A stretch of 64,000 nt of DNA, from positions 1 to 64,000 of the forward strand of contig JAIQFV010000007.1 of NCBI GenBank assembly GCA_020073085.1, read 5' to 3'. Made by a program: the position numbers and the translations under genes. Shown in pieces: positions 43,652 to 53,170 of the stretch; position 1 is the stretch's first letter, and the number at the start of each line of letters is the position of its first letter. This stretch comes from Terriglobia bacterium. Lineage in GTDB: Bacteria; Acidobacteriota; Terriglobia; JAIQFV01. The notes under the pieces were generated by a model that was given only the letters and a program-made list of their open reading frames with translations, searched no databases and was not told the origin of the DNA.

Positions 43652-44287
43652 CTAATAATTCAGGAACCGGGCAACGCGATCTCGAAACCAATTGTGTTTT
43701 TTTCCCAGTTCATCAAAAGTGAAAACCATGAGCACCCTTTCCCCGCCTTCCTTCGGCGTGATTCCTCGATGGAGCATGCGTCCTCCGGACATGAACAGCA
43801 GGTCACCCGGCTGGAGAATGATTTGCCGATGAGGAAAAACGGAAAACACCTGGGGAATGAAATAAAGCGGATAGAGAAGGAATTTCAGAAATCGAGTGAG
43901 TTGTGGGGAGATCACATGGAGCTGGCCGTCATTGCTGTTCTTTAAGGCAAGGAGGATGACCCAGGAGTGTCCATCCAGATGCCAGCGAAAACCATCGCCC
44001 CGCCGCGTATAGCGCTGAACGCGCATGCTTCGCCGGGGACTGTCCAGCCACTGGAGGCGCTGGCCTGCCATTTCCTCCGCAGTGGCGAGAAGGCGCCGCT
44101 CGCCGAATGAGAGGACTTCCGGCAGTCGAGCCCGGATGCTTTCGCCGTCAATCACCTGATATTGCGGTCCTAATCCCCCTCGGCCGCGCGTCTCGACGAA
44201 GAGTCCCTGGTTCTCCAGAAGCAGTTCCAGGAAATGTTGAATCTCTTCCGGGGACAGGAAGTTCTTGACCACAATACAGGGCTCCAC
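43652..44287 (-). CDS. 2OG-Fe(II) oxygenase (prolyl 4-hydroxylase-like)
   Basis: 211 residues. The double-stranded helix carries the iron ligands His103 and Asp105 (in WHLDGHSW) and His173 (in GGRMLHRGI), and Arg184 (in GERVLMVFTF) to bind 2-oxoglutarate. The N-terminal start VVKNFLSPEEIQHFLELL is the usual lead helix. A hydrophobic insert (FLKFLLYPLYFIPQVFSVFP, 133-152) is unusual and might touch the membrane. Such enzymes hydroxylate proteins or small molecules; the substrate is unknown. Confidence 0.85.
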   Translation of the reverse strand: MEPCIVVKNFLSPEEIQHFLELLLENQGLFVETRGRGGLGPQYQVIDGESIRARLPEVLSFGERRLLATAEEMAGQRLQWLDSPRRSMRVQRYTRRGDGFRWHLDGHSWVILLALKNSNDGQLHVISPQLTRFLKFLLYPLYFIPQVFSVFPHRQIILQPGDLLFMSGGRMLHRGITPKEGGERVLMVFTFDELGKKHNWFRDRVARFLNY

Positions 44288-44500
44288 CCGAGATCCTCCC
44301 AGACTGGCTTTTTGATGCGCAATTTCCTGTGAAAAACCTGATTCGTGCCCCCAAGGGTCGAGGATAGAAATATTATTCGGATCAGATTGGGGAACAAGAC
44401 AAACCGGGAACAGGCTAAGGATTGTCTTTCTCCCGAATGTAAGCTCAATTTAACCCTAATTTATGTAAAATAACAAACTCCGGAAGGGAATGGTCCTTCG

Positions 44501-45508
44501 ATGAAATATTTTATCACGGGAGCGACTGGCTTTATCGGTTCGCGCGTCGCTGCTCAACTGATTGAATCCGGCCACCAGGTTATCGCCTTGGTTAGAGACC
44601 GGGAGCGCGCAAAAGGCCTCGTCGCCCTGGGCGTGAAACTCTTCGAGGGGGACATCGTCAACCGGGATAGCCTGCGCACCCCCATGACCGATGTGGACGG
44701 GATTTTTCATCTGGCGGCATGGTACAAGATCGGGGCTCGTGACAAAGGCACCGCTTATTGGACCAACGTTGTGGGGACTCGCCACGTCTTGGAGATGATG
44801 AAGGAATTGTCCATTCCCAAGGGAGTGTATACGAGCACCGTGGCCGTCTTTTCGGACACGCACGGAAGCCTTCCGGATGAATCGTATTGCTACGAGGGTC
44901 CCCACCTCAGCGAATACGATCGGACCAAATGGTTGGCGCATTACACCGTCGCGTTACCGAGGATGCGGGCGGGCCTTCCCCTGGTCATCGTGCAACCCGG
45001 CGCAGTGTACGGTCCGGGGGACCCGAGCATCCTGGGCAACACCTTGCGTCAGTATCTGCGTCGGCGGCTCCCCATGATCCCCCGCGCCAGCGCCTTTTGC
45101 TGGGCCCACGTGGACGATGTTGCGAGGGGTCATCTTCTCGCCATGGACAAGGGGAAGCCCGGGGAGAGTTATATCATTGCCGGGCCGAAACACAGCCTGG
45201 TCGAAACTTTCGACATGGCAAGCGCCATCACCGGAATCAAGCCTCCACCGGTTCGCGTTCCGTCGACCTTGATGAAGGGGATGTCCCTCCTTGTGCGACC
45301 CGTTGAGCCGTTTCTCCCGTTGCCCGAGGCGTACACCTCGGAAGGCCTGCGGGTGGCGGCCGGCGTGACCTATCTGGGCAACAATGAAAAAGCACGCCGG
45401 GAACTGGGATATAACCCTCGGTCTTTAAAGGACGGGCTGCGCGAGACGCTGCTTGGGATGATGAATGAATTGGGAATCCAGCTTGGAGCTGAACTCCACC
45501 GGCGATAG
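44501..45508 (+). CDS. NAD(P)-dependent epimerase/dehydratase (extended SDR)
   Basis: 335 residues with the Rossmann start YFITGATGFIGSRVAAQLIESGHQV (TGxxGxxG), the DVDGIFHLAAWY segment, the TSTVAVF catalytic-serine strand and the EYDRTKWLAHY motif (Tyr-x3-Lys). It then has VIVQPGAVYGPGD and a C-terminal substrate domain. It resembles the dihydroflavonol-4-reductase-like branch. The substrate is not predictable. It leads a likely group with the OmpA-like and HExxE genes downstream (gaps of 47 and 24 bases). Confidence 0.9.
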   Translation: MKYFITGATGFIGSRVAAQLIESGHQVIALVRDRERAKGLVALGVKLFEGDIVNRDSLRTPMTDVDGIFHLAAWYKIGARDKGTAYWTNVVGTRHVLEMMKELSIPKGVYTSTVAVFSDTHGSLPDESYCYEGPHLSEYDRTKWLAHYTVALPRMRAGLPLVIVQPGAVYGPGDPSILGNTLRQYLRRRLPMIPRASAFCWAHVDDVARGHLLAMDKGKPGESYIIAGPKHSLVETFDMASAITGIKPPPVRVPSTLMKGMSLLVRPVEPFLPLPEAYTSEGLRVAAGVTYLGNNEKARRELGYNPRSLKDGLRETLLGMMNELGIQLGAELHRR

Positions 45509-45555
45509 AATTCAAAAGATACGATTTACTCACATTGATTTTGGAGGGAGTTCTC

Positions 45556-46389
45556 ATGAAATGGTATTTCAAGGCACTCGTACTGGTTCTGGCCGCATTC
45601 ATATCGGTTACCTGGGCTCAGGAGGAGAAAGACGTCGAGGGAGGAAAAGATCATCCGTTGTTCACGCGAATGCCCGGTTACTATCTCTCCAGCTTCGAGG
45701 AGAAAGACTTCGACAGTTATGAGCCCTCCTATCTCTCAGGCAATGAGGCCCGCTGGGAAGGCAAGACGACAAAATTGGAATACACCCTCAAGGCCGGCGC
45801 GAAGCCCGTCAGCATGATTCAGATTGTAAGGAATTACCAGAATGCCGCCGGCAGCATCGGAGGCAAGATCCTGTCCAGTGAAACGCGCGTCACAAATTTA
45901 AAAATCCAAAAAGGGGGAGCGGTGACCTACGCGCACGTGGAGGCGTTCAATGACGGGCGGAACTACGAACTCGTCATCGTGGAAACCAAACCCATGGCCC
46001 AGGAAGTGACGGCCGATGCGAATTCACTTAACCGGAGTCTCGCGGCCACAGGAAAAGTGGCTGTCTACGGAATCTACTTTGACACTGGAAAATCGATACT
46101 CAAGCCGGAGTCCGACCCAACGCTCGAAGAAATCGTAAAGCTCCTCCACAACGACGCGCGTCTCCAATTATATGTGGTGGGGCACACGGATAGTGTCGGC
46201 ACCCTCGAGTCCAATTTAAAACTTTCTGCGGAGAGGGCCGCCGCCGTGGTGAAAGCGATGGTCGGACGCGGGATCGAGCCCACGCGCCTGAAATCGGCGG
46301 GAGTCGGACCCTACTGCCCGGAGACATCGAACAAGACGGAGGAGGGTAAGGCGAAGAACAGGAGAGTGGAGTTAGTCGAACAGAACTAA
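45556..46389 (+). CDS. OmpA-family outer-membrane/periplasmic protein
   Basis: 277 residues from ATG at 45556 (GGAGG upstream). A signal peptide (FKALVLVLAAFISVTWAQ) is followed by a middle domain (LEYTLKAGAKPVSMIQIVRNYQNAAGSIGGKIL ... YELVIVETKPMAQEVT) and a C-terminal OmpA peptidoglycan-binding domain: YFDTGKSILKPESDPTLEEIVKLLH, VVGHTDSVGTLESNLKLSAERAAAV, LKSAGVGPYCPETSNKTEEGKAKNRRVEL. The Asp and Arg that hold diaminopimelate (HTDS, KNRRVEL) are present. No membrane barrel is seen, so it is likely periplasmic and cell-wall bound. Confidence 0.88.
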   Translation: MKWYFKALVLVLAAFISVTWAQEEKDVEGGKDHPLFTRMPGYYLSSFEEKDFDSYEPSYLSGNEARWEGKTTKLEYTLKAGAKPVSMIQIVRNYQNAAGSIGGKILSSETRVTNLKIQKGGAVTYAHVEAFNDGRNYELVIVETKPMAQEVTADANSLNRSLAATGKVAVYGIYFDTGKSILKPESDPTLEEIVKLLHNDARLQLYVVGHTDSVGTLESNLKLSAERAAAVVKAMVGRGIEPTRLKSAGVGPYCPETSNKTEEGKAKNRRVELVEQN

Positions 46390-46413
46390 GCCGAAAACCA
46401 AGGAGCAATGATC

Positions 46414-47202
46414 ATGATCATCTCAGTCATCAACCACACGAATGGCCAGATCCCCGATGAAGAAATCCAGCGGGTGGTCCAAGCCATCAATCGGCAGATC
46501 GCCGGGGATTTCGAACCCTACTGGAGCCTGGGGGCGAGGCTGCGGCTGGAGGGCCGGAGCGGCAAGAGACCGAGCAAAGTGGACCTGGCCGACATGCGCG
46601 GCGATGCGGTCCTCTACCTCTGGAATGGGGCCGATGTGTCGGACGCCCTGGGTTATCACGATACCAACAATCGCGGAATCCCTTATGGCTTTGTCTTCAC
46701 TCAGCTCTCCAAAGAGCTGGAGGAGAACTGGACCGTCACCCTTTCACATGAAGCGCTGGAATTGATCGCCGATCCTGAGGCCAACCTGCTGGTGCAAGGC
46801 CCTCATCCCGCTCACCCCCATCGGGCCGTGTTCCACTGGTATGAAATGTCCGACGCCGTGCAGGGAGACACTTACAAGATTGATGGGGTGGAAGTTTCCA
46901 ATTTTGTGTTGCCCCTGTACTTCACCGGCGGGGACGAACTCGGCAGCCGCAACGACTTTCTGGGCCGGAGCCACAAGGGAAAGACCTTGCAGTCGTTCGG
47001 TGTGAACCCGGGGGGCTATATCGGTTTTTTTGACCCGCACACCGGCAAACACAGCACCTTCTCGATGAAGGACGACGCCCGGGCGGCGAAACGCCTCGCC
47101 CTGAAGCTCAAGACCAAGAGCGCGCGCAGTTATCGCCACCAGTACTTGACTTCGAGCAGGAACAAGACGGCGGACCTGATTGCGGTTCCGCGGAACCGTT
47201 GA
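46414..47202 (+). CDS. conserved hypothetical protein with HExxE motif
   Basis: About 262 residues. AGGAG lies eight bases before the ATG at 46414 but only two before the one at 46408, so the later start is chosen. IPDEEIQRVVQAINRQIAGDFEPYWSLGARL opens the chain; the core is NWTVTLSHEALELIADPEANLL with His, Glu and a second Glu (HEALE) and a following DP, as in a zincin-like family found beside secreted enzymes. FHWYEMSDAVQGDTYKIDGVEVSNFVLPLYF follows. No signal peptide. Function is unknown; a metal-binding fold is inferred. Confidence 0.7.
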   Translation: MIISVINHTNGQIPDEEIQRVVQAINRQIAGDFEPYWSLGARLRLEGRSGKRPSKVDLADMRGDAVLYLWNGADVSDALGYHDTNNRGIPYGFVFTQLSKELEENWTVTLSHEALELIADPEANLLVQGPHPAHPHRAVFHWYEMSDAVQGDTYKIDGVEVSNFVLPLYFTGGDELGSRNDFLGRSHKGKTLQSFGVNPGGYIGFFDPHTGKHSTFSMKDDARAAKRLALKLKTKSARSYRHQYLTSSRNKTADLIAVPRNR

Positions 47203-47229
47203 GAAGCCCGGGGGTGCTCCACGCTGGCT

Positions 47230-47652
47230 TTACTCTTTCTTGAAAAGGTTGTCGAAGGCCTTGCGGGGATCGACAGACCGGGAGGAAGCTTGGGAGGTCT
47301 CGCGCTCGACGGTTACGCGGGGCGAGTAAAAAGTGCAGCTGTTCCGTGCGTCTTTCTTTGCCACCCGCTCTTCAATGGGGCGACTGCACTCGAAATGCGC
47401 AGAGGGTTCAAAGTAATTGCACTGTTTGCAGCTGTGGAGTTCGAAGCCGCAACGTATACACTGCCCGGAGAAGTCCGGTTCGCCGGGAAGGATGGCGCCG
47501 CATCCGGCGCAACGGACCACAGAATGCGTCGCGGGCATATTCGGCGTTCGCGGCCCAAAAATGTCGGGCCTGGCAGCAGGCGATTGTCCGGACCGCTTTT
47601 CGCTCCGGTTGGAATCCTGATAACCTCGCTGTCGGTACTTACGGTCTCCCAT
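47230..47652 (-). CDS. zinc-ribbon protein of unknown function
   Basis: 140 residues with CAGCGAIL...GQCIRCGFELHSCKQCNYFEPSAHFEC: two CxxC pairs form a ribbon, and CKQC with the downstream ECSRP and NSCTFYSP cysteines may bind a second metal. The C-terminus is DPRKAFDNLFKKE. GGAGA lies before the ATG. It reads opposite to its neighbours and seems monocistronic. No function is recognised. Confidence 0.7.
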   Translation of the reverse strand: MGDRKYRQRGYQDSNRSEKRSGQSPAARPDIFGPRTPNMPATHSVVRCAGCGAILPGEPDFSGQCIRCGFELHSCKQCNYFEPSAHFECSRPIEERVAKKDARNSCTFYSPRVTVERETSQASSRSVDPRKAFDNLFKKE

Positions 47653-47978
47653 CGGTTCTCCTGTTTTGCCCGGCCACGGAACCGGGGAATTGAATGATCA
47701 ACTGACCAACTTCGCGCCAAGCTTCTACTATTAGAACAACCCACCAGTCCAAGAGGTTCCAACGCGGCGATTGCTTGAAGAAAGTGTAGAGCCGGGAAGG
47801 AGCGAATTCAAGGAGAATGTATCATGGATTCCGGATGCAAGATAGTTTGGAGGGGAGAAGGTCTAACGCTCGCGCACTCTCGAGGAGATTGGCGAATGAT
47901 GAGTTCTGCACTCTGCCCCGATCAGAGTTCTTAGACGAAAGGTCATGGCCCGACATCCTGCTAGGCGGAGATCAACAT

Positions 47979-48248
47979 ATGGCATCTGGTCTTGACACGC
48001 TCAGTTTCAAAGGGCAGCAGAACATCCTGGTGGTGAACGGGCCTCCCCGCTTTGAGCGTGAGTTGTCGCGCCTCAAAGCCGTGGTTATTCACCGAAGTTC
48101 TAACGCGATGAAGGAGGTCTCCTATTCGTCGGAGTTCGTCCCAAAGAAGCGAGCGGTTGACGCGCTTGCCGAAGCGGTGGCAGCCAAATCAAGTGATGAT
48201 GCGATGGAGGCACATTCGAGGCGTCGAAAGGATCAACGGAGGACAACA
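47979..48248 (+). pseudogene. truncated conserved-hypothetical gene running into the next gene
   Basis: GGAG precedes ATG at 47979. The frame reads LSFKGQQNILVVNGPPRFERELSRLKAVVIHRSSNAMKEVSYSSEFVPKKRAVDALAEAVAAKSS, matching the first half of a small family ('L..K....ilvLNaP.sFe.eL..L....v......keV.fa..Fv.....vdala.ai..k') whose second half (with LVWFAYPKG) is absent. The frame carries on without a stop into the secreted-protein gene whose own start lies at 48249. It is best read as a decayed gene that lost its 3' part. Confidence 0.5.
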
Positions 48249-48695
48249 GTGAGGAGACCTGGTTTAGTCGCGCGTCAGCGACCGTTTGTGTTGTGCCTGG
48301 TGGTTCCGATTCTGTGGCTTACTGCGGTCGCTCGGGCAGATACCGCACAAGACCAAATTGTCGGGAAGTGGCGGGGTTCTTCGACCTGCATGAATCGGGA
48401 GGCGGCTCCGGCTTGCACAGATGAACAGGTCGTCTATCGAATCAAAGGGACGCCGGGAAAGACGGATAAGGTGACGGTCGAAGCTGATAAGATCGTGGAC
48501 GGCAAAGCCGTGCCCATGGGGGTCCTCGAGTTCACATACGACCCGGGAGACGGGAGTTGGACGTCAGAGGTCCAGACCCCACGATTCCATCAGCTGTGGA
48601 GACTCGCAGTTCGTGGCGCCCTGATAACGGGCACGCTGAGCCTCCTGCCCTCCAAAACCGTCGTACGAAACCTAGAACTCCACAAGGAAAAGTGA
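48249..48695 (+). CDS. small secreted protein of unknown function
   Basis: A GTG at 48249 with GGAGG six bases upstream gives 148 residues: signal peptide (FVLCLVVPILWLTAVARA) then IVGKWRGSSTCMNREAAPACTDEQVVYRIKGTPGKTDKVTVEADKIVDGKAVPMGVLEFTYDPGDGSWTSE. The GxW..st pattern and strand periodicity suggest a lipocalin- or META-like beta barrel with one disulfide. The same frame is open upstream, but that part belongs to a different, truncated gene. Function is unknown. Confidence 0.7.
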   Translation: MRRPGLVARQRPFVLCLVVPILWLTAVARADTAQDQIVGKWRGSSTCMNREAAPACTDEQVVYRIKGTPGKTDKVTVEADKIVDGKAVPMGVLEFTYDPGDGSWTSEVQTPRFHQLWRLAVRGALITGTLSLLPSKTVVRNLELHKEK

Positions 48696-48733
48696 GCGTC
48701 AGCCGGCATGATCCAAGCCACGCCACAAGGCTC

Positions 48734-50101
48734 TCACGACCTGCCGAGCGTTCCTGACCACGCCTCAAATCCGCGCCCCTTTCGTTCACCCTCCTTGAAG
48801 AAAGCCAGATAGGTCATGACGCGGTAGCCCACGAATTCCTGCTGGTCGGGTTGAAGCTGGGCCAGTTCATGAACGGCCCGCCAGGTGCCCGCATTGATAT
48901 AGATTTGTTCCAACAAGCCCGAATCCATTTGCACGGTATCCAGGGGAATGACCTCATGATGGTGGGTGTGTCCGTAAACAATGTAGCGCGCCCGGCGGTT
49001 CTTGAATTCCGCCTCCGTGAAGGCGTTTTGATAGAAGGCCCCTTCCTGCATCCCGAGTCTTTCCTTGCACCAGGCCACGATGGCGCTCAGATTGTTCAGA
49101 GATACGCCCTTCGAGAACTTCAACGCCCATTCCAGCTTTGTCACATTGTCGAAAAGCTGCTTGACGGAGTGGTGCCCTTGGACAAACTCGAGGCCCAGGA
49201 ACCTGTCTACCAGTTCATCCCAGATCGCCTTGACTTGCTTTGCCATGGGATCCGGACAGGTCCGCCGGAGAAGACCCGTTATCCAGACCGGGGTAATCAG
49301 GAGGGGGAGCACATTGTCGATTTCCTTGAGTCCCCGTGTGCAATCCTCCGGCAATTCGCCGCCCAGACGCTTCTGAACCTCATCAGGAAATCCATTCAGA
49401 AGCTCAACGACGATAGCGTCACCCAGGGAAGAGGCATTCCGGTCCTGGTCATAGTTGAATGAATCGAAGATATCCCCATGCCTGGCATATACGCGATGTG
49501 CCCGGAAAACCTCTCTGAGCGCATCGGACTCAAAGGGGTCATGCGGGAACGGCGCGTCGGCGGGTTGATCCAGCCCGATTGCGTCCACGATGGACTGTCG
49601 GATGGAATTGTGAGCCGGTCCGGGCACATGGAAGAACCAGTCATGGTTGCCGACAACATAATAAAGATGAACCTTGATCGGTATCCGCTCCGGGGCGAGA
49701 GGGTCCCGGGATACGACAGCTGGGACGCCGGCCTTCGTTGCGGGCGGAAGTGTCATCACTCGCCCGTCACCCAGACTCTTCAGAATGGCAATGGACTTCT
49801 GATTCTTATCGAGGATGGCCCGGGTAATTTCTGACACCCGCAGCATGAAATTGGGATCCTCGGGGCTTGACCATGGGCGCACCGTACCGGTCAGCCATTT
49901 ACTCGATCGAATCACATCGAGGACATCCCCCAGGAGCACAACATGAAGCTCCTGAATCGGCACGTATGTGCCATCCCTTCGCCAGGACGCATCGTAGGCC
50001 ATGTCCCTCAGGCGTTCGCGGAAGGCGGCAAAGGCCCCGGCATGAATGGTCTCTCCCGAAGAACCATCGGTTAGATGCAGGTCACTTACAAAGACGATCA
50101 T
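48734..50101 (-). CDS. calcineurin-like metallophosphoesterase
   Basis: 455 residues with all five motifs of the fold: DLH (Asp7, His9 in FVSDLHLTDG), GDVLD (in LHVVLLGDVLDVI), GNHDW, a central His, and YGHTHHHE near the C-terminus. The protein is longer than the basic phosphodiesterase because of a helical insert (about 190-350). AGGAGG precedes the ATG. It should hydrolyse phosphoester bonds using two metal ions in the cytoplasm. The duplicated 600-residue protein is encoded just upstream on the same strand, about 240 bases away. Confidence 0.9.
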   Translation of the reverse strand: MIVFVSDLHLTDGSSGETIHAGAFAAFRERLRDMAYDASWRRDGTYVPIQELHVVLLGDVLDVIRSSKWLTGTVRPWSSPEDPNFMLRVSEITRAILDKNQKSIAILKSLGDGRVMTLPPATKAGVPAVVSRDPLAPERIPIKVHLYYVVGNHDWFFHVPGPAHNSIRQSIVDAIGLDQPADAPFPHDPFESDALREVFRAHRVYARHGDIFDSFNYDQDRNASSLGDAIVVELLNGFPDEVQKRLGGELPEDCTRGLKEIDNVLPLLITPVWITGLLRRTCPDPMAKQVKAIWDELVDRFLGLEFVQGHHSVKQLFDNVTKLEWALKFSKGVSLNNLSAIVAWCKERLGMQEGAFYQNAFTEAEFKNRRARYIVYGHTHHHEVIPLDTVQMDSGLLEQIYINAGTWRAVHELAQLQPDQQEFVGYRVMTYLAFFKEGERKGRGFEAWSGTLGRS

Positions 50102-50337
50102 AATCAGCCTCCTTGGAAACCCTCAAATTGCTACTTCCAACTTGTCCGCTTCCCCTTCCCAGATCGGCCATCAGCGAAGCGGACCAAACAAGGTCCAATC
50201 CCGGGCTGGATGTAACTCTCACTCGGCAACTTCGTGGAGGGAAGCCCCCGGTTTTCGCTCGCACGATGTTTTCTCCCAGTAACTGGGTGCGGGAACGAAA
50301 ACCCTTGCCCCACGCTCCTTCTGCGATAAGGGAATCT

Positions 50338-52140
50338 CTAAATGTCATAGGGATCGAAACCGATTTCCATTCTCCTTCGTTGCCATTCCTCATCCATCAG
50401 AAGAAAATATCCAAACAGCCGATACTGGTAGGCCGCAGGGTCTTCCCGGGGGTCATAGGTCTTCAGGAGCTCGGTCGCGTAGATCAGTTGACCCAGGTAC
50501 AAGCCCTCAGCGATTTTCACCAACTCGTCGATACAGTAATTGTCCGGTGGAAGGGTCTTGAGCTTTGGCCAACGGTAATTGAACAGGAAAACCTCCTTGC
50601 CCTGGTTGTCTTCGTTAATGGAGGCGCCCTTTCGAGCGATAAAGAAAAAGCACTTGGCGTCATACCCCCAGTGTTTGGATTCCTCGACAGGGACCTCTTC
50701 GGTCCAAACCCCGGCGAGTTTCATCATCTCCCCGATAAACTTCTGCTTGGTGGTCTTGAAGGATTGAGTGTTGGTCCCCCAGAAGGTGGGCACCAATCCC
50801 TGTTCAAAACCGTCAGTAATTTCCTTTAACCGATCCAGGCTGATCGGGTCAAAGGTCTTGCCCGTCCAGGGGGTGAATCGTCGACCTAACAACCAGCCCA
50901 CATTCAGTGTGTTGACATTGAAGAATTTGTAAAAGCCTTCGGCGTGGAAGGTGACGACCGCTCCACGGAAAAAACCTCTCACTTCATCCGGGCCGACCCC
51001 ACGGTTGAAGAGCTCATGCAGTTTCAGAAAACAGGGGGAGTGGTTGTCGAAGTTCTTCATGAGCTGATCGGAGTAATCCTTGAGAAGGTCGAGTATGGTT
51101 TCGAAGCGTTTCATGTCCTCGTGGATCTCGGCGAGCACATTGTCGTTGCAGTTTCCATCGACAGGGTCGGCAAAGGTGAACGTGGTGAATTTCGGCAGTG
51201 TAACGCTGACGAGCGGCCCTCCCGGGGCCCTCCCCTCCGCCTGTTTTGGAGCTTCGAGATGGGCCGTAGTACGGCCGGGCTTAATATTGGGGAAGACTCT
51301 CCGGGTCTCGCTCGCCCAACTGTCATCCATGAGCAGGAAGTAACCGAAGTGCTGGTAGTCGTACTTCTCAACCGGAAGGTCAGGGTCGAATTGCCCAAGC
51401 ATGTTCCGGGTCGCAAACAAAAGCTGCCCTAAGTAGACGCCATCCGTCACCTGCACCAACTCGTCGATGAGGTAGCTGATCGGGGGGAGGCTCCCCAGGT
51501 TGTGCCAGCGATAGTTCAGCTGAAAGACCTCACGCTTTGATCCAGCATAAACAGATTGAGCGCGCCGAGCGATGAAGAGGCCCCCGTTTTTGTCATAACC
51601 ATAGAGGTTTCTCTCCTCGAGCGGAGCGTCCTTTAAATGCATCAGGAAGGTAACCATCGAGAGGCTGATCTTGTTGAGGATGGAGTCTTCCACTTTCTCG
51701 AAATGATTTATACCCAGATAGGTGGGAGTTTCTCCCTGCTCGAATCCGGCGGTGTAATCTCGAAGTTGGTCTCTGGTCACGGGATGAAAGGATTTCCCCA
51801 CCCATGGCGCGACCGGCCCCACGGTGGTACCCCACACGAACCCGATAAAATTTCCATAGGAGGCCAGAAGGTCATGCTCATCGCCCGTTCGAAGGCCTAC
51901 AGCCACGCCATCATGATGGCCCACCACCTGGGTCGGCGTGAGCCCTGCCTCGAAGAGGCGCGAGATCTTCTGGTACGGGCGGGCGTTGTTATCGAGTTTG
52001 CCGCGGAGTTCATCGATGTAGGATTTCATCGCTTCGAGAACCGAGTTCGCCTGGACGTCCCTTTGAATTTCATCTAGAAGTGGATCCAGGCCTGTCTTTC
52101 CTTCCAGGCATCTAAGAGTCTTGAATTTGTTATCAACCAT
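50338..52140 (-). CDS. internally duplicated protein of unknown function
   Basis: A 600-residue protein without signal peptide or membrane helix, made of two homologous halves (about 10-290 and 320-600). Paired segments include WVGKSFHPVTRDQLRDYTAGFEQGETPTYLG / WTGKTFDPISLDRLKEITDGFEQGLVPTFWG, YLIDELVQVTDGVYLGQLLFAT / YCIDELVKIAEGLYLGQLIYAT and HFGYFLLMDDSW / LFGYFLLMDEEW. Each half has a FNYRW/LNYRW motif. The family is not recognised. The halves differ enough to be an old duplication; conservation of aromatic and acidic residues in both suggests each half keeps a binding role. Confidence 0.78.
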   Translation of the reverse strand: MVDNKFKTLRCLEGKTGLDPLLDEIQRDVQANSVLEAMKSYIDELRGKLDNNARPYQKISRLFEAGLTPTQVVGHHDGVAVGLRTGDEHDLLASYGNFIGFVWGTTVGPVAPWVGKSFHPVTRDQLRDYTAGFEQGETPTYLGINHFEKVEDSILNKISLSMVTFLMHLKDAPLEERNLYGYDKNGGLFIARRAQSVYAGSKREVFQLNYRWHNLGSLPPISYLIDELVQVTDGVYLGQLLFATRNMLGQFDPDLPVEKYDYQHFGYFLLMDDSWASETRRVFPNIKPGRTTAHLEAPKQAEGRAPGGPLVSVTLPKFTTFTFADPVDGNCNDNVLAEIHEDMKRFETILDLLKDYSDQLMKNFDNHSPCFLKLHELFNRGVGPDEVRGFFRGAVVTFHAEGFYKFFNVNTLNVGWLLGRRFTPWTGKTFDPISLDRLKEITDGFEQGLVPTFWGTNTQSFKTTKQKFIGEMMKLAGVWTEEVPVEESKHWGYDAKCFFFIARKGASINEDNQGKEVFLFNYRWPKLKTLPPDNYCIDELVKIAEGLYLGQLIYATELLKTYDPREDPAAYQYRLFGYFLLMDEEWQRRRMEIGFDPYDI

Positions 52141-53170
52141 GGTCAGACCTCCCGGGGATCAACCCACGAGTGCAACACAGGAGCATTTCACCGGGATCAG
52201 TACCCATACGCATCCAGCGAAATAGCTCCGGGAGTGTGAAATCAGTCGGTGGAAAACCTGGGGCTTGATTTCGAGCATTAGAGCCGAGGACACTTCATAC
52301 GGGGATCTGCAAATGTGAAGGGTCGGGGTGCAGTTAACACAGGCATTCGAACGTTGGGAACACACCCCGCTCCTCGTCCAAAGGGATTGCACGAACCTAT
52401 GGAACTCCGGGCAGTCGTGTGAATGGAAAGTCTCAGCAAAGATGCCAAGGTTAAATAACCGACCAGGAAGAGAATCGTCAGGGACCATTTTGAGATCCCT
52501 TCTCCGAAATCCCGCTACAGAACTCCCGGGAGGAAATCGTTAAGCCTCATGTGCTCTTGCTACGCCGATGAATGGCACTTGTCAAGTGTAATCTCCAAGC
52601 CTGGGCGGCCTCAAATCACCCCGGACGAGGACCATGGGCTATTTCAAATGATGGTGTCAGGGTAATAAAGATCGCTGTCTACCAATGCCCCGCCTGGCAA
52701 CCTCCCATCGCGGCGGATCACCCGGTCAACCCAGGCCAAATCACCTCTTCCCGTCTTCTCTTGACAATGCTGAACAGCAGGGGTAAACATGAATCAACTT
52801 ATCAGTGCGGTCTGGCCTGGATTGAAAGAAGGGGGCACAGACGCACCCAGGCTGGAGATGAGGAGGCGCAAGGGATTCTGACTCGATCTCTCGTGCAGCA
52901 AGTAAGACTTTTTACACTACTGTTCTTTTGCGAAGGCCCTCCTTTTTTGCTCTCCCGTTTCATCAAGTAATCGACGGGTTTCTGGTAGCAAGAGTGATGT
53001 TCCTCTTCCTGTTTTTTCAGGGGATGGATTTGCGACCGGCCTCCCGGAACCACGATCCGAGCGCGATAACATCCTGGCCCGTTCACACCGCAAGGGCTCA
53101 ACCCTTGCCTTTCAATATTTAGGTAGATTGCGTTTGAACCGATGCAACAGGTCTTATGGGAGGACTGGCG
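52141..53170. other. gene-poor stretch upstream of the glycyl radical operon
   Basis: About 1 kb in which no frame has a plausible start and composition. It should hold the promoter and any control region of the operon that follows, but no clear -35/-10, terminator or riboswitch is recognised. Confidence 0.4.
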
